From NCBI GenBank assembly GCA_041685755.1, contig JAWLFC010000006.1, positions 1 through 63,291 on the forward strand: DNA of 63,291 nucleotides, given 5' to 3'. This DNA comes from Sva-07 sp041685755 (GTDB taxonomy: Bacteria; Actinomycetota; Acidimicrobiia; Acidimicrobiales; Ilumatobacteraceae). Under the pieces are notes generated by a model. That model made no database searches. It saw only the letters and a list, made by a program, of their open reading frames with translations, and had not been told where the DNA came from. This document shows, in pieces, positions 18,981 through 26,152 of this stretch. Position numbers and translations under genes: made by a program. Numbering within the stretch: the first letter of the stretch is position 1; each line of letters starts with the position of its first letter.

Positions 18981-19039
18981 CCCACACCGTTTGCGGCGAA
19001 GTTCAATCGGGACGGACCCACCAACCCGCGCCACAAACG
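18981..19039. repeat. 72-base-period tandem duplication, unit 2
   Basis: Identical to 18909-18967 over 59 bases. It ends 25 bases before the start of the methyltransferase gene, so its flank must carry that gene's promoter. Confidence 0.9.
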
Positions 19040-19064
19040 GCGACGGTGGGGCAGACTCGTCGGT

Positions 19065-19661
19065 ATGGACAGCACACAGTGGGACGAGCGGTACTCGACG
19101 AGTGAACTGATCTGGACGGGGCGGGCGAACCAGTTCGTCGAGCAGCACCTCGCGGACCTTGCTCCCGGCACCGCCGTCGACCTCGGGGCCGGCGAGGGCC
19201 GCAACGCCGTCTGGCTGGCGCAGCGCGGCTGGACGGTGACGGCCGTCGACTTCTCGCCGGTCGGCCTCGACAAGGCCCGCCGGCTCGCCGCCGAACACGG
19301 CGTGGAAATCACCGTCGAGTGCGCCGACGCCACCACCTGGGCACCCGATGGCGAGGTCGATCTCGTCGTGCTGTCGTACCTCCAGTTGCCCGCCGCACAG
19401 CAGCGCACGGTGCTCCAGCGGTCGGCGTCCTGGCTGGTGCCGGGCGGGACGCTGTTCGTGATCGCCCACGACCGCTCGAACGTCGAGCACGGTTTCGGCG
19501 GGCCGCCGTCGACCGAGGTCTGCTACAGCGTGGAGGACACGGTCGCCGTGCTCGACGGCCTCGAGGTGACGACCGCCGAGGTCGCCGAGCGGTCCGTCGA
19601 CACCCCCGACGGTCCGAGGACCGCGCTCGACACGCTCGTCATCGCGCGGCGGCCGACCTGA
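19065..19661 (+). CDS. Class I SAM-dependent methyltransferase
   Basis: 198 residues. It opens WDERYSTSELIW, then SAM motif I AVDLGAGEGRNAVWLAQRG, motif II VTAVDFSPVGLDKAR and motif IV EVDLVVLSYLQLP. The WDxRY start and ExGxGRNA-like motif resemble TehB-type and thiopurine-type enzymes acting on small molecules. The target is unknown. CAGACT 7 bases before the ATG is a candidate -10. The 3' end overlaps the convergent purK by 23 bases. Confidence 0.85.
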   Translation: MDSTQWDERYSTSELIWTGRANQFVEQHLADLAPGTAVDLGAGEGRNAVWLAQRGWTVTAVDFSPVGLDKARRLAAEHGVEITVECADATTWAPDGEVDLVVLSYLQLPAAQQRTVLQRSASWLVPGGTLFVIAHDRSNVEHGFGGPPSTEVCYSVEDTVAVLDGLEVTTAEVAERSVDTPDGPRTALDTLVIARRPT

Positions 19662-20769
19662 GTTCGACCGCCCGTGCCGCAGCGGCGCTGGCGACGTCGG
19701 AACGCACCGTCAGGTGCCCCATCTTCCGGCCGGGACGTGCCTCGGACTTGCCGTAGAGATGGAGCTTGGCATCGCTGTCGTCGAGCACGACCGACCAGTC
19801 GGGGTCGCCACCGTCCCAGAGGTCGCCGAGCAGGTTGACCATCGCCACCGACGGCGCCGTCATCGAGGTGTCGCCGAGACCGAGCCCGCAGACCGAACGC
19901 ACCTGCTGTTCGAACTGGCTGGTGACGCAGGCGTCGAGCGTCCAGTGGCCGCTGTTGTGGGGTCGCGGGGCCAGCTCGTTCACCAGCAGCTGGCCATCGA
20001 CGACGAACAGCTCCACGGCCAACACCCCGACGTAGTCGAGCGCATCGGCGATCGCCATCGCCAACCCCACCGCCCGATCGGCGACCACCGGCGCGACCGC
20101 TGCAGGCACGACCGTGAAATCGAGAATGCCGTCGACGTGTCGGTTCTCGGCCACCGGCCAGGCCTCGACGCGCCCGTCGGCGGTCCGGGCGACGAGCACG
20201 CTGAGTTCGGTGTCGAGGTCGAGCCGCCGCTCGACGACGCACGGCACCCCTCCCAGGTCGGCCCACGCTGCCAGCGTGTCGGCGACACCGGTGACGCTTC
20301 GTTGGCCCTTGCCGTCGTAGCCGAGCCGGGCGGTCTTGACGATGGCGCCGGCATCGACGATCGCCGACGCGACGACGTCGTCGATGCCGACCAACGCCGC
20401 GTGGGGCCCGACCGGGAACCCGTTGTCGACGAGGAACCCCTTCTCGGCGATGCGATCCTGGGCGACACGCACGGCCCGGGGCCGAGGAGCGACGACGACG
20501 GTCGATGCCAACTCGTCGAGGGTGGCGGCGGGAGGATTCTCGAACTCGGTGGTGACGACATCGCACTCGAACGCCAGCCGCCGCAGCGCAGCAGGGTCGT
20601 CGTAAGCGGCCACCAGGTGGTCGTTCGCGACCACTCCGGCCGGCGCCGACTGGTCGGGATCGAGCACGATCGTGCGGTACCCCATCGTCGCCGCCGCCAT
20701 CACCGCGTACCGACCGAGTTGACCACCACCGAGGACACCGATCGTCGCCGGCGGGAGGATCGGAGTCAT
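19639..20769 (-). CDS. purK: 5-(carboxyamino)imidazole ribonucleotide synthase
   Basis: 376 residues of the ATP-grasp family. The N-terminal Rossmann part is IGVLGGGQLGRYAVMAA, then FENPP, KTARLGYDGKGQ, and the metal site VELFVVDGQLLVNELAPRPHNSGH. PurK uses ATP and bicarbonate to carboxylate AIR in purine synthesis; the product goes to PurE, whose gene lies immediately upstream. The ATG overlaps the purE stop by one base (TGATG), indicating coupling. Confidence 0.96.
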   Translation of the reverse strand: MTPILPPATIGVLGGGQLGRYAVMAAATMGYRTIVLDPDQSAPAGVVANDHLVAAYDDPAALRRLAFECDVVTTEFENPPAATLDELASTVVVAPRPRAVRVAQDRIAEKGFLVDNGFPVGPHAALVGIDDVVASAIVDAGAIVKTARLGYDGKGQRSVTGVADTLAAWADLGGVPCVVERRLDLDTELSVLVARTADGRVEAWPVAENRHVDGILDFTVVPAAVAPVVADRAVGLAMAIADALDYVGVLAVELFVVDGQLLVNELAPRPHNSGHWTLDACVTSQFEQQVRSVCGLGLGDTSMTAPSVAMVNLLGDLWDGGDPDWSVVLDDSDAKLHLYGKSEARPGRKMGHLTVRSDVASAAAARAVELRSAAAR

Positions 20770-21266
20770 CAGCTGTCGCTCGGAGGGAGCACCGACGATT
20801 CGGCGGTACGGCGGCGTTCGGTCCGATAGTCGTCGAGTCGCGACCGGAGCACGGGATCGTCGGCAGCGAGCAGCGCGATCGCGAACAGCGCTGCGTTCGT
20901 GGCGCCGGCCTCACCGATGGCGAACGTGGCGACCGGGACGCCCGCTGGCATCTGCACGATCGAGAGCAGCGAATCCTGCCCGGACAGATGCCGCGAGGCC
21001 ACGGGTACGCCGAGCACGGGAACGGTGGTCTTCGCCGCCAACATGCCCGGAAGATGAGCGGCACCACCTGCGCCGGCGATGATCGCCCGCAGGCCCCGCC
21101 CGAGCGCAGCATCGGCGTAGTCGAACATCTCGTCGGGCATGCGGTGGGCACTCACGACCCGGGCCTCGTGGCCGACACCGAACGTGTCCAGCACCTCGAC
21201 GGCCTTGACCATCGTCGGCCAGTCGCTGGACGACCCCATCACGACCCCGACCAGCGGCTCCGACAC
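20769..21266 (-). CDS. purE: 5-(carboxyamino)imidazole ribonucleotide mutase
   Basis: 165 residues, the class I PurE length. The active-site pattern is intact: VVMGSSSDWPTM near the N-terminus, SAHRMP, IAGAGGAAHLPGMLAAKT and the closing APVLGVP-like segment VPVLGVPV. It rearranges N5-CAIR to CAIR. The GTG start is backed by TACGCT 7 bases upstream, so transcription probably begins at the start codon and continues into purK. Confidence 0.96.
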   Translation of the reverse strand: MSEPLVGVVMGSSSDWPTMVKAVEVLDTFGVGHEARVVSAHRMPDEMFDYADAALGRGLRAIIAGAGGAAHLPGMLAAKTTVPVLGVPVASRHLSGQDSLLSIVQMPAGVPVATFAIGEAGATNAALFAIALLAADDPVLRSRLDDYRTERRRTAESSVLPPSDS

Positions 21267-21332
21267 GCACCGCAGCGTACGCGCTCGGCCGCCGACGGGC
21301 CGAACACTCCCGCCGTCGGGATCCAGCCCGAC

Positions 21333-23723
21333 TCAAATGAGCTCGCGGCGCTCGCTCACCCTGAGCCCGACGTAGCCCGGGATCGTCGGGAACCAGTAGT
21401 TGACGAGACGGAACAGCAGCATCGCCGCCCAGGCGGTGGCATCGTCGACGCCGGCACCGGTGAGGACGAACACGAGCGCGGCCTCGATGGCACCGACACC
21501 GCCGGGGGTCGGCACCGCCGAGGCGACGGTGTTGGCGAGCAGGTACAGCGCGCCCAACTCGGCGAAGGACAGGTCGACGTCGAAGGCCCGACACGCCATG
21601 TACCAGCAGACGATCGTGGACAGCTTGGCGAGCCCCTGACCACCGAACAGCAACGCCAGCTTGGTCGGTCGTCTGGCCAACTCACCGAAGTCGGTCCTGA
21701 TCTTGTGGAACGTCGACTGCACGAACCCGACCACCCAGCGCCGCAGCTTCGGCGTCAGTGTCACCACGGTCGCTGCGACGACGATCGCACCGACGAAGAC
21801 GGCGACGAGCGACACGTCGAAGCCGTCACCGCTCGTGGTCAGCCCGCCGGCGCTCGGATCGGTGCTGCTCCACAGGAAGAAGAACGCGATGAACAACACC
21901 TGCATCACACCGCTCGCCGCCGACGTCAGCCCGATCGCCGCCGTCGCCACGGTGGCGTCCGTGCCGCCCTTCTGCAGGTAGCGGATGCGCATGACCATGC
22001 CGCCGGCGTTCATCGGCGTGAACCGGTTGAGGAACGACTGACCGAACATGACGACCGTCGCCTCGCCCAGCGGCACCGGCCGCACGACCGATCCACTCAG
22101 CGACATCGCACCGGCGACGGTGCCGAGCAGCGTGACGATCACCGCCGGGACGACCCAGACCCAGTTGATGCCCGACATCGCCTCTCGGATGTCGGAGAAG
22201 TTCGACACGAGGGTGAGCAGGAAGAACGCCAGCACGGCGAAGCCCACCCACGACACGACCTTGGCGACGCTGATGCGCTCGAGCTCGGCCAGCTCGACGG
22301 CCTCGACATCGAGGCGTTCCTGCAGCCCGGTCCGGAGTTCGTCGACGAGCCCCTTGCGCTGCTTGACCTCGAGGCGGGCGTGAGCCGGGAGCGCCGGGAT
22401 CTGCATGTACGGGAGGCTCGCTTCGAGATCGCCGGACGCCGCCGCTCGCACGGCGGCGTCGAGGGCCCGGTCGGCACCGACGGTCAATGCCGTCGACACC
22501 AGCAACTCGGCCCGGTCGACCGCTCGCGAGGCTGCGCTGGACGCGAGGATGGCACCGTCGAACCCGGTCACCTGCACGTCGTCGCCCTCGACGATCAGGT
22601 TCGACCGGGTCAGTGCACGGTGCGCGATGCCGCGTTCGTGCAGCCGGGCGACCGAGCGCCAGAGTCCATCGAGTGCGGCGTCGGACACCTCGTCGACATC
22701 GGTGATCGCTCGGCCCTGCGGCGCGTCGAGCACGATGACCGCGCTCTCGTCGTCGGCCGGTACCACGGCCAGTACTTCGGGCACGGCCACGCCGGCACGT
22801 TGGGCCATCAGCGTCGAGGTGGTCCACTGTGCCGCCCGGATCCGCGGCGTGACGCTCACGCGCTGTTCGTCGACACCACGCACTCTGATCGCGCGGACCA
22901 CGCCGGCGAAGAGTTCGGCGTCTCGATCGTCGCGGTCGAGATACAGCACGTCGGCGGCGCGGCCATCGATCGTGCCGCGGTAGCGCCGCAGACCCGTGTC
23001 GCTCGACTCGTCGCCGAGTTCGTCGACATCGATCCCTCCGTCGGCCAGCCATGCCCGCAGCGACGCCGAACCGGGACGGCGCTGGGGCGAACCGAACGCG
23101 ACCAGCACGGCCGACCCCACGGCGCTGCCGAGCGCGAGGGTGACGGCGATGTTGACCGGTGCCTGGGTGGCGCTGACGAAGCGGACGACGGCGGCGACGC
23201 CGACGGCGATCCACGACGCCTTGCGCCACGTGATCGTCATCATCGGTGAGGCGGCGCTCGCTCCCGCCACCAGCGCGGCAAGGTACGCGACCGAGGGAAA
23301 GTCGGCGGAGAGGAGGGAGTTCGACGCGAGGTCGGTGATCGCCGCCGGTGGCGCAACGCGGTTCAGCCAGTCGGTGAGCACCAGCATCACGAGCCCACCG
23401 GCGACAGCGGCGCCCACGACGAGCCCGGCCGTGCGCCACGCGCGGCCGCGGGCGATCCATCCGACGATCACGATCGGCAGCACCAGGATCGTCAACTGCG
23501 CCGTGCCGACGAGGGCATAGCGGACCGGGATCGGCAGCCGGGCGAGCAGTCGCACGAGATCGGCCGACACGTTCTGCAGCGCGGACGGGAGCGCGGCGGT
23601 CACGGCGAGGATGGCGGCCAACAGGACGAGCCGGAGGGCGAGACGCGCCACGTCGACGGGATGACGTTGCCACTCGCTGCGATCACCCTCTCGCAGCGCC
23701 GCGGTCACGGCCTCGCTCGTCAC
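21333..23723 (-). CDS. LPG-synthase-type flippase-like membrane protein with degenerate kinase-like domain
   Basis: 796 residues in three parts. Residues 25-210 hold about six membrane helices. Residues 220-480 are soluble and resemble a protein-kinase fold: RLHERGIAHRALTRSNLIV (368-370 HRA where active kinases have HRD) and VTGFDGA (387-390) where DFG is expected. Residues 490-796 hold about eight helices of the lysylphosphatidylglycerol synthase transmembrane family, with NRFTPMNAGGM and TPGGVGAIE. The last domain may move or modify a lipid; the kinase-like part looks catalytically dead. The GTG start is supported by CATGCT 6 bases upstream; longer starts exist. Confidence 0.82.
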   Translation of the reverse strand: MTSEAVTAALREGDRSEWQRHPVDVARLALRLVLLAAILAVTAALPSALQNVSADLVRLLARLPIPVRYALVGTAQLTILVLPIVIVGWIARGRAWRTAGLVVGAAVAGGLVMLVLTDWLNRVAPPAAITDLASNSLLSADFPSVAYLAALVAGASAASPMMTITWRKASWIAVGVAAVVRFVSATQAPVNIAVTLALGSAVGSAVLVAFGSPQRRPGSASLRAWLADGGIDVDELGDESSDTGLRRYRGTIDGRAADVLYLDRDDRDAELFAGVVRAIRVRGVDEQRVSVTPRIRAAQWTTSTLMAQRAGVAVPEVLAVVPADDESAVIVLDAPQGRAITDVDEVSDAALDGLWRSVARLHERGIAHRALTRSNLIVEGDDVQVTGFDGAILASSAASRAVDRAELLVSTALTVGADRALDAAVRAAASGDLEASLPYMQIPALPAHARLEVKQRKGLVDELRTGLQERLDVEAVELAELERISVAKVVSWVGFAVLAFFLLTLVSNFSDIREAMSGINWVWVVPAVIVTLLGTVAGAMSLSGSVVRPVPLGEATVVMFGQSFLNRFTPMNAGGMVMRIRYLQKGGTDATVATAAIGLTSAASGVMQVLFIAFFFLWSSTDPSAGGLTTSGDGFDVSLVAVFVGAIVVAATVVTLTPKLRRWVVGFVQSTFHKIRTDFGELARRPTKLALLFGGQGLAKLSTIVCWYMACRAFDVDLSFAELGALYLLANTVASAVPTPGGVGAIEAALVFVLTGAGVDDATAWAAMLLFRLVNYWFPTIPGYVGLRVSERRELI

Positions 23724-23769
23724 GCGCCCAGCATGCACCACCCGCAGCGCGGGACGACGGATCGTCCGG

Positions 23770-25044
23770 TCACCCCGCGGCGAGCACCTCGTGCAGCGCC
23801 GCGGCGGCACGGTCGACGTCGGCCGGCGAGGTGTAGTGCACGAACGACAGCCGCACGACCCCGCGGTCGGGATCGACGCCGAGGCCGTCGAGGACGCGGG
23901 CTGCGTAGTAATGCCCGGAGCTGGTCTGGATGCCCCGTGAAACCAGGTCGTGGGCGATGTCCTGGGGATCGCGACGTTTCGGGCTGAACGCGATCGTGGG
24001 ACACCGGTGACCCATGGCGGCGTCGATCGTCGACGGGCCGAGCAGCCGCACGTCGTCGCGGTCGCCGAACACGCTCAGCAGGGTGGGTGTCAGGGCGTCC
24101 TCGTGCGCCCGCCAGAGCGCCGACACGCCAGCACAGGCCTCCCGGAGACCGGCCTCCGCCGGGCCGCCGTGATGGCGGTGCAACTCCTCGACGTAGTCGA
24201 GGACCGAGCCCGCCGCCGCGACCTGGGCATGGTCGGGTCCGGCGGGATTGAGACGCTTGTCGGCGACGGTGTCGTTGAAGAAGTGGCTCTGGTTCGGTAG
24301 CTCGGCCATCAGCCCGGCGCGCACGACCATCAAGCCCTGGTGCACCGAGTAGGTCTTGTACAGGCTGAACAGGTACACGTCGGCACCGAGGGCGGCCACG
24401 TCGGGCAGGGTGTGGGGGGCGAACGACACGCCGTCGACGATCACACGCGCCCCGACGGCGTGGGCAAGGCCGGTGATCCGGGTGATGTCGTTCTCGCTGC
24501 CGACGATGTTCGAGGCGTGCGGCACGGTCACCAGACCGGTGCGCTCGTTCAGCATCACCTCGAAGTCGGCGATGTCGAGCAGACCGGTCTCGGGGTCGAT
24601 GCACCACTCCCTGATCGTGCAGCCGACTCGCTCGACCGCTCGGCGGATCGCTCCGGTGTTCGCCTCGTGGTCCTGGTTGGTGACGATCACCTCGTTGCCG
24701 GGCTCGAGCACCTCGGCGAAGGCGTGGGCGAGCACGTAGGTGTTGGCGGTCGTCGAGGGACCGAACACGACCTCGCGCGCTTCGACACCGAGCGCCTCGG
24801 CCCATCGCTCGCGTGACCGGTCCATCAACTCGCCGGCCCGCGCCGACGACGCGAACTCGCTGTAGGGCTGGACCTTGAAGTCGGTGTAGTACTCACACAG
24901 AGCATCGATCGTCTGGCGACACGCGAACGACCCACCGGCGTTCTCGAAGAACGACTGGCCCTCGTTGATCGGCCGGGAGAACGCGGGGAAGTGGGAGCGG
25001 ACGAAATCCAGGTCGAGGTCCGGTTCGAGGTCACGGTCGAGCAC
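23770..25044 (-). CDS. Cysteine desulfurase-like PLP enzyme
   Basis: 424 residues, fold type I class V aminotransferase. Key residues: NAGGSF near the N-terminus, H126 in QDHEANTG, D204 in IVDGVSFAPH, and the PLP lysine K230 in LFSLYKTYSVHQG. This is the group annotated as cysteine desulfurase-like; there is no obvious mobile Cys loop, so sulfur transfer is not proven. An ATG at 25077 would leave only 9 bases to the divergent start. The GTG at 25044 is chosen because TACCGT sits exactly 6 bases before it. Confidence 0.82.
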   Translation of the reverse strand: MLDRDLEPDLDLDFVRSHFPAFSRPINEGQSFFENAGGSFACRQTIDALCEYYTDFKVQPYSEFASSARAGELMDRSRERWAEALGVEAREVVFGPSTTANTYVLAHAFAEVLEPGNEVIVTNQDHEANTGAIRRAVERVGCTIREWCIDPETGLLDIADFEVMLNERTGLVTVPHASNIVGSENDITRITGLAHAVGARVIVDGVSFAPHTLPDVAALGADVYLFSLYKTYSVHQGLMVVRAGLMAELPNQSHFFNDTVADKRLNPAGPDHAQVAAAGSVLDYVEELHRHHGGPAEAGLREACAGVSALWRAHEDALTPTLLSVFGDRDDVRLLGPSTIDAAMGHRCPTIAFSPKRRDPQDIAHDLVSRGIQTSSGHYYAARVLDGLGVDPDRGVVRLSFVHYTSPADVDRAAAALHEVLAAG

Positions 25045-25050
25045 ACGGCC

Positions 25051-25056
25051 ACGGTA
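25051..25056 (-). promoter_or_regulatory. -10 box TACCGT for the PLP enzyme gene
   Basis: Six bases upstream of the GTG at 25044 on the minus strand. It leaves 42 bases between divergent starts, enough for two back-to-back promoters, and supports the shorter protein. Confidence 0.5.
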
Positions 25057-25086
25057 CCGGGCCGACCGATCGGACATGATGGGCCG

Positions 25087-26100
25087 GTGCGCACCGATCC
25101 GACCACGACCGCCGATCTGACCACGCCGGCACTGCTCGTCGACACGTCCACGTTCGACCGCAACCTCGCGGCGATGGACGCCGTGTTGCCAGGGGCGAGG
25201 CTGCGACCCCACGTGAAGGCGTTCAAGTCGACGCGGATGGCCGAGCGCCTCGACGCCGACGGTCACCACGGGTTCTGCGCGGCCACGCCGAGGGAGATCG
25301 AGGGCCTCGTCGCTGCGGGGCTCACCGACGACCTCCTGCTCGCCAACGAGACGCTCGACGCCGCCCGACTCGGCGCACTGGCCGACGACGCCCACATCAC
25401 CGTCGCCGTCGATTCCGACACGACGCTCGACGCCGCGATCGCCGGTGGCATCCGCTCGGTGCTCGTCGACGTCGACGTCGGGTTGCCGCGGTGTGGCTGC
25501 GACGTCGACGACGCCGGCCGGCTCGCCGACCGTGCCCGCGCGGCCGGACTCGACGTGCGCGGGGTGATGGGCTACGAGGGCCACCTGATGATGATCCACG
25601 ACCGCGAGAAGAAGCGAGCCAAGGTGGAAGAGGCGATGGCGATCCTCCTGCAGGCGCACGCCGACGTGGGTGGCGACATCGTGTCGGGCGGTGGCACCGG
25701 CACGTTCGACCTCAACACGTGGTGCACCGAGATCCAAGCGGGCTCCTACATGCTCCTCGACACCCAGTACGACGAACTCGACTCGCCGTTCGAGAAGGCG
25801 TTGTCGGTGCTCGCCACGGTGATCTCGGTGAGTTCGAAGGGATGGATCATCGCCGACTGCGGCCTCAAGGCACTCGGCATGGATCACGGCAACCCGTCGT
25901 GGGACGCCGGCGACGTGCTGTTCTGCTCCGACGAGCACGTCACGCTGGTGCCCCGCGAGCCGGGCGCCTGGTCGGTCGGTGACCGGATACGCATCTGGCC
26001 CGCCCACGTCGACCCGACGGTCGCCCGTCACGAGCAGTTCTGGATGGTCGACGGCGAGTCGATCAGGGATCGCTGGGCGATCGACCTGCGCCACTGGTGA
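25087..26100 (+). CDS. DSD1-type PLP enzyme (D-threonine aldolase / D-serine dehydratase-like)
   Basis: 337 residues. An alanine-racemase-like barrel with LTTPALLVDTSTFDRNL and the PLP lysine K44 in RPHVKAFKS, then GYEGHLMM, GGGTGTFD (phosphate site) and a C-terminal CSDEHVTL that holds the divalent-metal His seen in D-threonine aldolases and eukaryotic-type D-serine dehydratases. It likely degrades a D-hydroxy amino acid. The GTG start has CATGAT 6 bases upstream. Converges with dnaB across a palindromic repeat. Confidence 0.84.
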   Translation: MRTDPTTTADLTTPALLVDTSTFDRNLAAMDAVLPGARLRPHVKAFKSTRMAERLDADGHHGFCAATPREIEGLVAAGLTDDLLLANETLDAARLGALADDAHITVAVDSDTTLDAAIAGGIRSVLVDVDVGLPRCGCDVDDAGRLADRARAAGLDVRGVMGYEGHLMMIHDREKKRAKVEEAMAILLQAHADVGGDIVSGGGTGTFDLNTWCTEIQAGSYMLLDTQYDELDSPFEKALSVLATVISVSSKGWIIADCGLKALGMDHGNPSWDAGDVLFCSDEHVTLVPREPGAWSVGDRIRIWPAHVDPTVARHEQFWMVDGESIRDRWAIDLRHW

Positions 26101-26120
26101 CACTGTCGCACCTCGCCGTG

Positions 26121-26149
26121 TTACACCGGGGGTCTGACCCCTGGCGTAA
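26121..26149. repeat. 29-base palindrome, copy 3
   Basis: Left arm TTACACCGGGGGTC, central T, right arm GACCCCTGGCGTAA. Differs from copy 1 at one base. It sits between the convergent stops of the DSD1-type gene (26100) and dnaB (26153), the position expected of a two-way terminator. Confidence 0.85.
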
Positions 26150-26152
26150 CGG

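Noticed and set aside
18909..19039. CRISPR array
   Set aside because: Only two units with a 13-base spacer and no cas genes in the window.
18778..19110. Small open frame translating the 72-base repeat as a two-unit peptide
   Set aside because: No promoter or ribosome-binding site, overlaps the pirin 3' end in another frame, and runs into the methyltransferase start.
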